Source: Hippophae tibetana (Eukaryota > Streptophyta > Magnoliopsida > Rosales > Elaeagnaceae). From it: DNA of 64,000 nucleotides. A program made the position numbers and the translations under genes. Under the pieces are notes generated by a model that worked only from the letters and a program-made list of their open reading frames with translations, was not told the DNA's origin and ran no database searches. How positions within the stretch are numbered: the first letter of the stretch is position 1; every line of letters starts with the position of its first letter. Below, in pieces: positions 1 to 12,385 of the stretch. The stretch lies in NCBI GenBank assembly GCA_037013495.1, contig CM072811.1:15754659-15818658 (forward strand), in the 5' to 3' direction.

Positions 1-1295
1 AGTTTAGGGGAGGCAGCTTAATTCTCCACTTTAGTATTTATTATGAATTTTAAAATTTTAGGGAATATTTTTTATTTTTAGGATGTTTATAATCATGATT
101 TGGGTATAAATTGATAAATATATGGAAAATAAACACATGCATGCTTGATGTGAAACATATGAACTCAATAAAAAAAATTGGTTGTCATCACTAGGATAAG
201 GAATGTAACCTATTTGTTAAGATACTTACATTAATCATGTGATATGCTTACTAGTGTTGATTGGATTGATTCAAATTCTTATACACATACTCATGGTTGA
301 TTTTGGTTTGCTTATTGAGAGAAAATTTGTAGTAATTTATATGAGTCAGTGAGATCTACCAAGTTTTAGAATCCATATGATCATCCCTAGAGGTGAAATC
401 CTAAATAGTATTTAGTGCTTCTTTGGATCGATTGACTCTTTCAAGCTAACCATTGTTAATATCCTTAGTCGCCCATTTGAGACAAGCAAAGAACTATTCA
501 TATCTTTAATCCATATTTTATGCCTAACTAATCAGAATTACCTTTACCCTTACACCTTTGGATTGTATGAAAAGAAAAAAATGCAATCATGTGTCATGCT
601 ATAGAATAAGGGGAAATGTAATGAACCCTAAAAAAAAGAAGCAAAAATCACAACACAATTATACCTCAAAAGAAAAAGAAAATAGAATTGAAAATAAGGT
701 TGGGGTGGTTTGAAGTTACAAAAAGAGAAAAGAATGTGGATTAAAATAATATGATAAGAATGATAAGAGAGGGTGCACTAAAATATCAAGTGAAAGCTCA
801 ATTGTAGTTAAAAGGGTATGATGAATAAAAAAGAAATCTAAGGTGTAGAAAAAGCCTAAATATCTTAATTTATCAACCTCCCCACCTAAGCCTTACATTA
901 CAACTATGTAAAGTCCGTTTTTATCTTTAGCTAAGTGCATATTTATATTAGTGTAGAGCGATGTGAAAAATATACTTATGAGACTTGTTATAAGAATGAA
1001 TTGATTAGCATGCTAATATAGGTTGTTTTCATGAGTGCATTGGATGATATCATGTGTAGCGCATACACATAAATCAATTTATCAAAACCTTGCATATCCT
1101 TGTATTGATTGAAAGTTAATTGATGAATATGTTAACCTCTTTGTCATAGAATTGTACGAATTTTGAAGGGGATAGTTTTCACAAAATATGCATGTATTAA
1201 TAGTTATATATATTTATGAATATACTACCCATGTCATTTTATATAGTTAGACATGGCTTTACTTGAGGAAATGTAAAGACTTTAGTTTAGGGGTG
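1..1295 (+). mobile_element. Athila-like Ty3/gypsy element, 3' non-coding internal region (enters from the left edge)
   Basis: This is the stretch that lies between the integrase and the 3' LTR in this family. By eye it matches 59950-61258 (+) and, reversed, 44585-45870 (-), including a purine-rich part near 640-690 and a 3' end with a polypurine tract (AGTTTAGGGG) at about 1284-1293 directly before the LTR start TGATGAC. No coding potential is visible. The rest of the element lies outside the window to the left. The family assignment rests on the better preserved relatives at 12400-18600 and 57395-59700. Confidence 0.7.
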
Positions 1296-4200
1296 TGATG
1301 ACGCTATGAAAGTAAAGCCATTAATGCACTTTCTAACTTAATATTTGTTTTTTTATTCAACAAATAGTATTTTTGGGTAAACAAATATTAAAATATTTTT
1401 TTTTACTAAAAAGCGGTGAAAATATAATTTATGGAATGTTTTAGATTTTTTGGGAATTTTTATGGATTTATTTATAAATTTTTAACGTAGGAAAAATCAA
1501 GAGCTTCCACGTGGTGCTATGTAAGTAGAGGAGTTGACTAGTTAAGCCATGTGGATGCCATACCAGCAAATGCAACCAATCACAGATGGTCGTGTATGAG
1601 GAGTGATGCAACACCTCACCACGTGTTTTCATGGCCTTTATCTCAACTTTATTCCGCATGGTCAACATGTTTGCCACATGTCATGATCTGATTCATCAAG
1701 TTGTTCCACTAACATGCCACGTTATTTGTTTGTACGAATCACATTGCACTAACTGGTGCTGACTCGGCAATCGCTAAACCAAACCAGTCTCTCCTTCCAT
1801 GCATCACTCTTTGATTTTCCCACTGAATCTCACGTGCCATGTGTTTGATTTTGATTGGCCGGCTCTGTTGATTTTGCTTTTTTTTTATCTCAATCCTTGA
1901 TCTGAAGTTGATCTGATAGTCCAGATTCTACCTGAGCTATATTTAACCTCATAAACCCTAACAAGCCATCATTAACATAATTTTGATCAATTTTTTGAAC
2001 TAAAAAGATAGAAAAATACAACAAAATTCAAAAATTGATACAATTTTGGTAGAGATTCAAGAGGATATTTGTAGTACAAATCAAGAGATTGATTGTGTTT
2101 CTTCTTCTACTCCTTTCTCAATCAATTTTTTATGTCTTTCTTTACAAAAATATGAGCTTTATTAACAAAATTATGTCTAGTTAATTTATTACTCTTGGGT
2201 TTTATGAACCCAATATTCACCATGTGATTATCTAATATTTTACCCCAATTATGATTTCAATTTAACTATATTATTTAATATGATTTTTATGCTATTAATT
2301 TTTTGGCCAACAATGTATCTATAGTGGCTATTAAATAGATTTGAAAGAATTATTATTGTTTATCTTGATTAAATACAATGTATAGTTTCTTGGTAGAGAT
2401 GTATGGTTCTTATATATGTGATCCATAATTAATGAAGTTAATGAGCAGTATGCAATTTAATTGACATGATAGTATGATTAGGTTCATTACTATATGGTGT
2501 GTAGTGATGAGTGCTTAAAAAGCACTAAAATTACCATGATTTTATGCACATTAATTCCAAAAACTTGATGAGCGAAAACCGACATCGCCAATTCTACCAA
2601 TACTTTGGTTTTATATTTATAAAACTCTCGCAAGTGCATGAATCATTTCGAAGAAAATGATAAGTATACTCCCAAGGTCGATCTAAGGAAGGAATGTATG
2701 TGGTTTTTAATTTACTATTCAAACTTTTAAAAACGAAATTAAATCCTAAACATCCTGTCACGATATTTTGGGTTTTGTGTTTTTAATCTACTTACATAAA
2801 AATAAACATAGATTCAATAAACATTTATGCAAATTTTATCTTTGATAATAGTGGAGTATTTATGGATATAATAACTAAGTTAATTATGCTTGCTCATATT
2901 ATTTAGGTTATTAGAGATATGAATTGATATTTATTGATTCTCTCTTTTTTATATGAATACCACATTTGGTGGGGTTAGATATTCTTTGTTAACTAAACAA
3001 ATCAATTAACACCTTTGGTGGGGTTAGACAGTTTAAACTTTATTCAAGGTGTCCAAATTAAACCTAAGAATTTAGTTATCCGAGTACTAACTTTCAAGTT
3101 TTAAAACCACTACTGAAAACATGTTGTCAATACATTTTCAGATAATAATTCTTATAAAAACTTTTGAAATAAAGCTTCACTCTAACTACCGGGCGATTGT
3201 ACCAACAAATTAAATAGCACTACTCTAAATCAGACCGGATAACTAAACCTTAAAATCTAATTTTCAGATTTAAGTTTGTAATGAAAAATAATATATTTTT
3301 CTCTAACATTCTTAATATAAAATCTTGAATAAAAATAAAATCAATTCATTTTAGAGATTTCTACCTATTTAATATTTCGCAAGCATAACAACGTTATTAT
3401 TACATCATGTTTATAAACAGCCAGCACAGTTAAATTTAATCACAGACAAATTAAATATAACATGTAAGAATAAAGCATAAAAAATAACTACAAAGAAAAT
3501 AAAATCCTTACAGAACTTCGATGCTATTCACGTTGCTGGAAAACCTCCAAGTGGAATTTGCACTCCCATTTATTGAATCAAAAAGCTAATAAATTACAAA
3601 AACATAACTAGTTCTTCCGAAAAAGGGAAAAACTCTAAAACTAAGATAAATAAACTAAGAAAAGAGAGAAAGAAAGAGAGAAGAGAATGTGTTTTGAGGT
3701 GTGTTTAGAAGTAAAGAGAAGGGGGTATTTATAGGTGAGAATGGGGAGAAAAAATGAGTGAACAAATGTTAAAAAATTGTGAAAACACGGAGTTGAATTA
3801 CTGACATCATTGATGATGTCAGCATGACATCATGTGCGGCTGCGCGTGAAAATGGGGAGAAATGGGCAGCGGTGCGCGCGGCTAGGTAGCCACGCGGCGC
3901 GGCGACACGATTTCCTCCTTTTTGACATTTTTGACCCATTTTGTCCAATTTTTCGATATTTGTTGACCTTTCCTCATTTATTTATTAATATATTTATGAT
4001 GTATTGCTTCCAGTATTCCTCTTTGAGTCTTTAAGTTACGTTTTTAAGCAAAAATACTTGAAAAACAATAAAAATACCCGTGATTCCGAAAAAGACAAAT
4101 TTATATAAATATATGATAAAACATATAAATATATATATTTTTAATCAATTAATGTGCATAAAATCATGGTAATTTTAGTGTTTTTTAAGCACTCATCATG

Positions 4201-4550
4201 TAGTTTACTTGAGAGAAAAATGCATGCTAGATTAGACTCAATTGATCATGTAATGGATTGATAATTATATTGGGAGAATTTTAGTGATTCATGTGTTTAG
4301 AAAATTAGGAAATTAAGTATTCCTAGATATGTTATCATTTATATTCTTAGTTACCAAATCTGATTTAATTAATTTTTTTTTCTTTTAATTTTTCTTTTTT
4401 AAAATATAAAACAGAAAAAACAATTGATTTTTTTTAAAAATTATTTTCTAATATTATAATCTCTGTGGGAACAATCTTTTCTTATCATTATATTACTCGT
4501 TGCAATACATATACTTGTGTATTCATCGCACACAATTCATGTGCCAATCA
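1296..4550 (+). repeat. LTR of the Athila-like element, interrupted by a nested solo LTR
   Basis: The LTR starts TGATGAC and ends GCCAATCA, and it aligns with 61259-62836 (+) and 43193-44584 (-). Without the insertion at 2505-4203 it is about 1.55 kb long. It contains ACGTG-core motifs (for example near 1508 and 1620) and then AT-rich sequence. Its right end abuts chromovirus-like protease sequence, so the element seems to have inserted into that older relic. Confidence 0.7.
2505..4198 (-). mobile_element. Solo LTR of a second Ty3/gypsy-like family, with an inverted copy of its own 5' end at the other terminus
   Basis: The insertion is flanked by a 5-bp target duplication TGTAG (2500-2504 and 4199-4203), and the uninterrupted site can be read in the related LTR near 62465. 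2566-4198 matches the LTR at 46239-47972 in the same (minus) orientation. The first 61 bases (2505-2565) are an inverted copy of the LTR 5' end, so both termini start TGATGAGTGCTTAAAAA. No coding sequence is visible. The LTR holds short hairpin motifs of the type CCACNTTTGGTGG near 2960 and 3010. Confidence 0.75.
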
Positions 4551-4764
4551 ACAATCATTCAACCATTGTACTTGTAAGCTTTGGGATGGTTCTGCCACTT
4601 TAAATTCAATTTCTCTACCAACAAAGTACTAGCAACATTAGTGTAACTCCTACTATCAAAAAGCAACATACATACCTTTTCTTTCACATGGCATCTAGTA
4701 TGGAAAATATGCTCACATTATTCTTCATCTTCTTTATCCTTAAGCTATTTACTAAGAGCTCTCC

Positions 4765-5600
4765 TTATGACAAGTAATTCTCCATGCATAGGTTCTTCCA
4801 TTTCAACATCATAGCAATCTTCCAATGGTGGCATCTCATTGTCACTTGAACTAGCACTTTCAATTTCTCCATTTCCCGTACAACCATAACCTTTTTGTTT
4901 GGGAATTTAGAAGCAATATTTCCTAATACTTGGAATCTAAAACACTTAATATAATGTGACTTAATAAGAATTTTAGTTTTGGGTTTACCCTTATGAACAG
5001 TAATTGAATTCTTAAAATTTGTTTCATATTTTGTTATAAAGGTAGCTTTGTTGTCCTTCCAATTTTTTCTCCATAGAGAATTAGATAACGAACCAAATCT
5101 ATACCTTTTGGACTTGATTTTCTTCTCCAATTTAATGGCCTTGTGCATAGTTCTTCCATCTTTACATAATGTTGCAATTCAACAACATCATCAATCTCCC
5201 TAATGAATTTGCCGATGAATCTAGCCATTGTTTCTTTTCTATCTTCCTCTATGTTTTCTCTAATCATGGAAATTTCCATCTCCATATAATAATCTTCTAA
5301 TCTCACAAAACCTTGAATCAACCTTTTCAACTTTCTACATAAATCCCTATAGTAATGGCTAGGTATAAATCTCTTATGTATCGACAACTTAATCTCTTTC
5401 CATGACCAAATAGGTCTCTCACCATTACTTCACCTATTAACCACCTCTTGATCCCACCATATACTAGAATAATCTGTAAATTCTATGATTTCTAGCTTTA
5501 CTTCCTTCTCCTTGGAGTAATTATGACAATCATGCTCAATCATTCTTTCCCACTCTAAGTATAACTCAGGATCATTTTTTTCTTGAAAAGACACAATTGT
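4765..5600 (-). pseudogene. gag remnant of the chromovirus-like element (retrotransposon gag plus CCHC zinc knuckle)
   Basis: A minus-strand stretch (about 5387-5034) carries the typical plant Ty3/gypsy gag signature: RFIPSHYYRDL, then EMEISMIRENIEEDR and VVELQHYV. It is followed (about 5148-4765) by the basic linker and a zinc-knuckle-like part at about 4940-4890. In this family gag forms the virus-like particle core and the knuckle binds the element RNA. The copy is broken in several places. It is the better of the gag remnants of this family here; another lies at about 54930-55233. Confidence 0.7.
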
Positions 5601-7143
5601 CATCTTTATATTGCCTATCTTCTTTGGAGTTAGTCTTTTTGCCCTATTTAAAAATTGTTCTCTCCTCTACATTGGAATTAACTTCTTCTTCCTCAAACTC
5701 ATGTTTTCTATGTCTTATTCTATATGATTCAAAATCAGAAGAGGATTCTAAATCATCTAATCTTGCATTCAACCTCTTATATTGATCATTAACAACCTTG
5801 ATGAAGAATTTGAAGTTGACCTCTTATGGTTCTCCTCCTTTCTTACTCATGTTTTTTCCAATAAAATAAAATAAAATAAAAGGTTGTTGTTCCTCACACA
5901 CTCCCTCACGGGTTTGCTCTCAAATCATATGGTTATCACTTGTGTTTCACACTATTTTTTCGTTTCTTATCTCTCTTGCCTTTTACCACTCAAAGCTTAA
6001 GCCAACCCTCTTTTATATTCCTAACAAAATCAAAGAATTCAACTAATCTTAAGAAGCAATCAGTTTGTTAGTGACAATCTCAAAAATTAGAATTTTAGAA
6101 CTTAGTTGACTCTAAATAACCAAATATAAAAGGAATATAATAATGAAAATAAGAATAAGAATAAGGATAATAATATAAAAAATAATATAGGTATATAAGG
6201 AAAGAAACAATGATATGAATATAAGGATAGTAATCTTGAATAATATTTCACTTTGTTCTCCTTTGTTCTCTTTTTTTCTTTTTTTAAATTCTGCCTACCT
6301 ATTGTACCCAAAAATGTGAATAAAGGAAAGAAAGAAGAAAATATATTTAGGAAAGTTAAAATCAGAAAGAAATAATCTCAAGCTAGGAATCTTTTCAAGA
6401 TCTATCTTTTTCAAGAAAGGAAACTAAAGGGAATATGGTAAGAATACAAGAATAAAGAAAGGAATAAATAATCAATTTATGAAAGTGAAAACAGGAAAGA
6501 AATAATCTCACCTACAAAGACCTCGCTTTCTAATCTTATTGGAAATTGTCAACATATTTCTCTTATTTTCCTTTCAATATCTCCCACTTTTTTATTTCTT
6601 ATTTTTTTTACTACTGTTGTGAATATATAGACACAGAAACAAATTCATAACCCTAATGAACAAAATCGAAACATAGTAGAAAGGAAAAGGTACGACAAAA
6701 ACATTAAACCCTCTGTACATGGTGTAAATGATAAAATTTAGGGTTGAAAAGTGGGAAACATAGGAGTAGCCCATTTTTCTTGTAGGAATAGAAATGAGCT
6801 TTGATTTAATAAATTATAATAGTCATTTTGTTACTCGAGTCAAAAGTTATAGTTGTTTAAAGTTGTAACACTAATTTATCAATTTGTTTTATTCTGAAAT
6901 TGTGAACTGCAAGCTCTCTTCATTTCTTTTCTTTTTCTTTTGAAAAAAAAAGATGGATTGAACATAGAAATAAAGAATAATAAAATATAGAAGAATCAAA
7001 AGAGAACTATGAGATGAAATCCAAAGACGAAAACAACGACAATGAAATTAAAAGAAAACACAAGACTTAAAGGACTAATTTTTTTTAAATTAAGAACTCA
7101 AAGAAAGATATATGCTAATAGATAACCTGTTTCCAGCAACCAA

Positions 7144-7157
7144 AGCTCAGATATCAA
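7144..7157 (-). other. Primer binding site remnant (initiator tRNA-Met type)
   Basis: The reverse complement reads TTGATATCTGAGCT, a degenerate form of the plant initiator tRNA-Met primer site (TGGTATCAGAGC). It sits directly next to the LTR and before the leader, where a primer site belongs. A better preserved partner is at 49400-49413. Confidence 0.5.
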
Positions 7158-7660
7158 ATTATGCAAACCCTATAAGCAAAGAACCCTATAAATCCATAAA
7201 CTCAAAGGAATTGTAACAATCAATTTGCTAGGAACATATTGAAGTTGATTGGATTAGAACCCTAAGGAAACAATGTCCTTAAAACCCTAACCTTTGGTAT
7301 GATCATATTAGAACCCTAAGGAAACAAAGTCCTTAAAACCCTAACCTTAAGACACCATAAATAATATTCACTCCCTTTGATAAGTCGAATTCAAGCATTC
7401 AATCAAGAACACAAGAAGGCAAAGCAAGAAGCTTTCTGAAATAAACTTTTATTAATGATATATGGTCTACCTCCAAATTACATAGTGGATTATTTTTATA
7501 AGCAAGAAACCTTCAAGAAAATCCTAGATGCCAATTCACCCTAAAGAAAACTCTAGATGAGATGGGCTTTGTAATACAACCTTATGAAAATAAAAGATAA
7601 AAGACTTATGATCGGTAAAACATAAAAGGCCCATAAATAACTAAAAACAAAATTACTTCC
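7158..7660 (-). repeat. LTR of the chromovirus-like family (upper boundary approximate)
   Basis: This matches 49416-49900 and 52380-52900, all on the minus strand, with shared blocks such as TCAATCAAGAACACAAGAAG. It contains a local 54-bp tandem duplication (about 7253-7350) with AACCCTAA motifs. It has pol C-terminal sequence on one side and a primer site on the other. Confidence 0.6.
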
Positions 7661-7930
7661 TAAATCAATCCTTTCTCCCAATATGATCTTTCAATCTATC
7701 CCTTGTATTAAAATGTAATAGATCATCCTTGGTGAAGCTTTGGAATAATCTAATTTACTTTTAAAATCTTCTAGCACAACCATTTTACATTGCATAACCA
7801 TGATCGAGCCTTACAAAGCTTCCTTCATCCTTTTTTGTATTTTCCCTAGTTAGTATACTACCAATTCCTTGCAAAATATCTTGGGAATATTTGGGAACAT
7901 CAACTTGGTCAGTACCTTAATCTCTATTAC
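7661..7930 (-). pseudogene. C-terminal end of a chromovirus-like polyprotein
   Basis: On the minus strand this stretch matches 49924-50200 (-) and 53640-53884 (+). Those copies show the conserved tail signature of this family, with QGIG followed by a TR-rich KRMNEALQGFI segment. It lies after the integrase in the polyprotein and has no known enzymatic role. It belongs to a copy other than the gag at 4765-5600, because an LTR lies between them. Confidence 0.5.
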
Positions 7931-10740
7931 TGTCAAATTTCCTCAAAACGAGTGAATTGTGTATAATGGTTTGAAGAATATTTTGGTCAAGGACAATGGA
8001 TCAAAATATAATCATTATTGTGTAGGTAATCCTTCTGAGGTTATGTGCATTAGATTGAGTTTAAGTACAAAAGATCTTTCGCATCAGTAGTTGGGTCATG
8101 TTAACTACAAGTTGATAAAAAAAATCTCAAGCCCTAAGACTATTAAAGGTCTTCCTACCATCACCACTTTGTCGGAACATATGTTGGACCCCTATTGGGG
8201 TAGGTAAAGTAAAGGCTAATACAAAAAAAAAATCAACATCTCTCTACTATGTGGCCTATTGAACTTCATATGGATATGATGGATCCTATGTGAGCTGCTA
8301 GTATTAGTAGGAGAAAAACTATCATGATGGTTGTTGATGATTTCTCTAGATATACATGGGTTTTGTTTTTGAGAGAGAAATAAAAACCTTTTGCTAAGTT
8401 CAAGATCTTATGTATTAAATTTCAAAATGAGAAGCTTGAGTCCATTGCTACTATCATCAAAATAAGAAGTGATCACAGTAAAGAGTTCAAGAATTCAGAG
8501 TTCATTTGTTTTTTAATGATACGGGTATTTAGCATAAGTTCTCAACTCCAAAGACCCCTCAATATAATGTTATTGTTGATAGGAAGAATAGATTTATTCA
8601 AGAAATGGCTAGGGTTATCTTAACCAGCAAAACATTTGCTAAGAAATTTTGGGCAAAAGTTGTTAAAACTACCTATTACACTTTGAATAGTTGCTTCTTA
8701 TAACCGGGTATGTGTCAGTCTTTTTATGAGCTCGTGCATGAAAAGAAGCCTAATTTATATCACATTAGTGTGTTAGTTAGTACTTGCTATATTCTCAAAG
8801 ACATAGAGAATTTATATAAGTTTGAGACCAAAAGGGACCTTGGACTATTTCTAAGATATTTGAACAATAGTCATGCTTATCGAGTCTACAATTTAAGAAC
8901 TTCAATAGTAATTGAATCAATCAATATTGTAATCAATGACTCTGGTGCTACTAAACTTGTTAATTTTGAAGACAATAATGTGTTTGGTGATTGAGGCTCT
9001 TCTGAAAATTCTATAGATGATGTTAGGAATCCTTATAATAGATCTCTAGTTAATCCTCCAAAGACTTCTAAAGTTGAGGAAGAAGAAGAACAAGAATTCT
9101 AAATGAGCCAAAAATTCTCATTCTACTGATAACATTATTGGTAATGTTGAAGGTGGGGGTTAAAACAAGATCAGAGTTATAAAAGACTCCAAACTATATG
9201 TGTTTCACGTCTATTATATTTCCTGCAATTGTTAAGGAAGATCTATAGGATGTATATTGGGTTAACTCTACGTGGGAGGAACTTATTTAGTTCCAAAGTA
9301 ATGATGACTGGTATATTATCCCTAGACCCTATAGATAAACATGTCATTGGTACATGTTGGCTACATAAGAACAATAAGGATAAAAATGGAATGATTGTAC
9401 AAAACAAATTTCGTCTTATTGTCCAAGCATACAAGCATATTGAAAGAATTAACTTCAAAGAAATTTTTGCACCTATTCCCCATCTAGAGTTTGTAAGACT
9501 ACTCATTGGTCTGGCTTGCTACTTTAGGTTTAAGTTATACTAGATGGATGTGAAGAATTCTTTCCTCAATGGGGCTATCAGAGAGAAAGTTTATGTTGAA
9601 CATCTAAAAGGTTTTGAAGACCCTCACTTTCCTAATCATGTGATGGGACTGAAGAAAGCCATGTATGGTTTAAAGCAAGCTCTGCAAGCTTGGTATAAGC
9701 TCCTCACCATATTTCTACTCATCAATGGTCTTTTGAAAGGAGGTGGTGATAAAACATTGTTTTTCTCAATAAATAAGGGTAAAGTTATCATCGCTCAAGT
9801 GTATGCTGATGATATTAATTTTGGTTCTACAAAAAATACCTTTGCTTGAAAGTTTACTCCCACTATGTAGAATGAATTTGAGATGAGCTTAGTTAACAAA
9901 TTAAATTTTCTTATTGGATTTCAAGTCAAATAGATGGAAGATGAGATCTTTCTCTCCCAAGAAAAGTATGCCAAGGATTAGGTCAACAAATTTGGATTAG
10001 AAAATGCCAAACCTTCTCGCACTCCTATGAGTACCATTATTAAACTACATCAAGATCCTTCTAGAAAGAAGGTGGAGTAGACTTTGTTCGGAAGTATGAT
10101 TGGAAGTCTTCTCTACTTGACCATTAGTCGACTAGATATTTCTTTTAGTGTTGGAGTTTATGCTCGATTTTAGGCTAGCCCAAAAGAATCTCATCTTGTA
10201 GTTGTTAAATGAATCATAAAGTGTGTCAATGACATATCAAAATTTGGTATTTGGTATCCTCGAGACTACTACAAAATTGGTTCGGTATTTTGATATTGGT
10301 TGGGCAAGTTGTAATGATGATAAAAAGAGTACGTTAGGTGAGTGATTAGGTAACTATTTGATTTCTTGGAAATGAAAAGTATAGTTTTGTGTCTCTATCT
10401 ATCATTGAGGCTGAATATATTACTGCAAGATTGTGCTGCTCTTAATTGGTATGGATAAAGTAGGTGTTGTGTCACTATTGTATCATGGTAAGAAACCTTG
10501 TTTTTCTTAATGATAACACAAGTCCAATTCATATTTTAAAAAAAATTGGTCCAACATTCAAGGACCAAACACATTGATATTTGACATCACTTTATAAGAG
10601 ACCTAGTGGAATTGAACACATTTTCATTGCAACATATTAACACTAACCTTTAGCTTGCACATATTCTTACTAGACCTTTAGATTGCCTTAGATTTGAATC
10701 CCTAAGAGAGGCTTTTAGTGTATGCATATCTCCTTGATAG
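7931..10740 (+). mobile_element. Sirevirus-like Ty1/copia relic (integrase, reverse transcriptase, RNase H)
   Basis: Going left to right: an integrase core at about 8230-8580 (with the VVDDFSRYTWV signature), a reverse transcriptase at about 9330-9900 and an RNase H-like part at about 10200-10650. The reverse transcriptase pieces at 9229-9543 and 9544-9849 show MDVKNSFLNGAI, KAMYGLKQA and VYADDI, the YxDD-type active site. Wording such as VYVEHLKGFEDPHFPNHV is typical of Sireviruses. The copy is broken in many places and looks old. Its LTRs were not found in the window. Confidence 0.75.
9544..9849 (+). pseudogene. Ty1/copia reverse transcriptase fragment
   Basis: This is the best preserved open stretch of the Sirevirus-like relic. 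It covers the middle of the copia reverse transcriptase, with DVKNSFLNGAI, the AMYGLKQA block and the active site VYADDINFG. In the family the enzyme copies element RNA into DNA inside the particle. The start shown is only where the frame opens after the upstream stretch 9229-9543; it is not a real initiation site. Confidence 0.75.
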
Positions 10741-11072
10741 ACTAATGTGTGTTCTTTAGATTTTGATGAGCTTGAAGAACTTTGTGTTTTGTTACTTGTC
10801 TCTTTGTTTTATATTCTTGCATATGTTACATCTTTTCTTGTTTGAATTATTATTATCAGGTGTATTGTATGATTGTTAGGATTATTGCATTCTTGTATGC
10901 CTTATCTTCCCCATAGAAAGAGTAATCCTTTTATTTTTTGTGTCAAAAAAGGGTAGAAGTTTATGAGTATAGATTGCATTTTTTTTGTCTCCTCACTTGC
11001 ATTCATTTAGAGGGAGCTGAATATATTACTTATGTTTCTCCTACATGTATCTATGTGTTTAGCCTATCGGGG
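10741..11072. other. No gene seen; probable 3' tail of the Sirevirus-like relic
   Basis: AT-rich sequence after the RNase H. A purine-rich run (about 10945-10960, AAAAAAGGGTAGAAG) preceded by TTTTGTGTC looks like the 3' internal end that precedes the LTR in Sireviruses, but no LTR was recognised after it. The Athila-like LTR starts at 11073. Confidence 0.3.
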
Positions 11073-12127
11073 TGATCACCTCACAAATTGTGTGTGTAAT
11101 GAATATGCACGTATATGTATGGAAATAAGTAATATAATGATAAGAAACATCGTTCCCACATAAATTATTTTATTAGAAACTAATTTTTAAAACTATAAAA
11201 AATAAAAAAAGATTTTTTTTGTGTATTTTTATATTTTAAGGAAGCAAAATTAAAATAACTAAAAGTAAATGGCAATAATTAATTAAATAATATTTAATAG
11301 CTAAAAAGATATATGAAAAACATATCTAAGAATACTTAATCTCCCAATTGTTTTAACATGTGAATCGCTAAAATCTCATAAGTATAATTATCAATTAATT
11401 GTCTGATCAATTAAATCTAACTTAACATGTATTCCTTTCTCAAGTAAACTACACAACATATAGTAATTAATATAATCACACTCTCATGCCAATTAAATTC
11501 CATACTACTCATTAATCCATCAAATATGGATAACATACATAAGAATCATATATATATATATATATATCCCTAGAAAATATGCATGCTATTTAATCAACAT
11601 AAACAATTAAATAATTCTCTCAAATCTATTTAATTTTCTCTATAGATAAATTTTTGTCCAAACAGTTAATAGTATAAAAATCATATTAAATAATATCATT
11701 AAATTAAAATTATAATTATGATAAAATACTATATCATCACATGGAAAAAATTGAGTTAATAAAATCCCTAAATTAATAAATTCACTAGATGTAATTTTGT
11801 CCATAAAGCTCATATTTTTCATAAACAAAGACAGAAAAATTGATAAAAAAAAATAGTAAATAAAGAAATACAATCAATCTCTTAAATTGTAGTACTAATT
11901 TTCTCTTCAATCTCCACCCAAATTGTATCTCTTTTTGAATTTTTCTGTATTTTCCTCTCTTTTTAGCTCCAAAAACTTATAAAAATTATGCAAATGGAAG
12001 CTTTTTAGGGTTTATTGATTGATTAAGGGCATAAATATAGCTAAAGTATAATCTGGATAATCTGGTCAGTTTCAGATCAAGGGTTGAGATCAAAATAAGC
12101 AAAATGACACAATTACAAAATGTGGCA
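11073..12127 (-). repeat. LTR part of the Athila-like element (its 3' LTR, incomplete)
   Basis: This aligns with 18768-19800 and 43193-44050 in the same orientation: it starts TGATCACC on the plus strand, followed by the block around AAGTAATATAATGATAAGAA. It includes an (AT)n run at about 11552-11566. The other end of the LTR is not seen, and the similarity stops at about 12127, where a block of hairpin repeats begins. Confidence 0.65.
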
Positions 12128-12202
12128 TTTAAGTCAATATGTAAAGTCGGTTTTTGGAGGAAAAAAACTGGCTTATAATGAATTTAAAGTTGTTTTGGTA
12201 TA

Positions 12203-12385
12203 GAACTGATGCTACACATAGCGTCGGTTGACGTGTGGAACCGATGCTATACGTAGGACATAGCATTGATTGACATGGTGAACCAACGCTATCCATATGT
12301 GTAGCATCAGTTGACACTTAGAACCGACGCTATGAACTACGTGGATAGTATTGGTTGACATATAGAACCAAAACTACACACGTGG
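12203..12385. repeat. Tandem hairpin repeats resembling CACTA transposon subterminal repeats
   Basis: Units begin GAACCGATGCTAT (or close variants) at 12203, 12238, 12280, 12321 and 12365, spaced 35-44 bp. Each unit ends with the inverted form (ATAGCGTCGGTTGAC type), so every unit can fold on itself. Such GACGCTA/TAGCGTC arrays are known near the ends of plant CACTA (En/Spm) transposons. No CACTA terminus was seen, so the family call is inference. The block sits between the LTR at 11073-12127 and the integrase end, where other copies of the element have their 3' internal region. Confidence 0.5.

Larger units (their letters stand above)
4551..7157 (-). mobile_element. Chromovirus-like Ty3/gypsy relic: leader, gag and start of the protease region
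   Basis: Reading on the minus strand from the primer binding site at 7144-7157, this is a leader (about 7140-5900), gag (about 5900-4770) and the start of the protease region (4760-4551). The leader is purine-rich with internal duplications and matches 63591-64000 (+). The protease region matches 51920-52270 (-). The element is broken, with several breaks, and is cut at 4551 by the Athila-like LTR. The clade within Ty3/gypsy was not settled. Confidence 0.7.

Noticed and set aside
7253-7350. Telomere-like AACCCTAA motifs
   Set aside because: They belong to a 54-bp tandem duplication inside an LTR and are not tandem telomere units.
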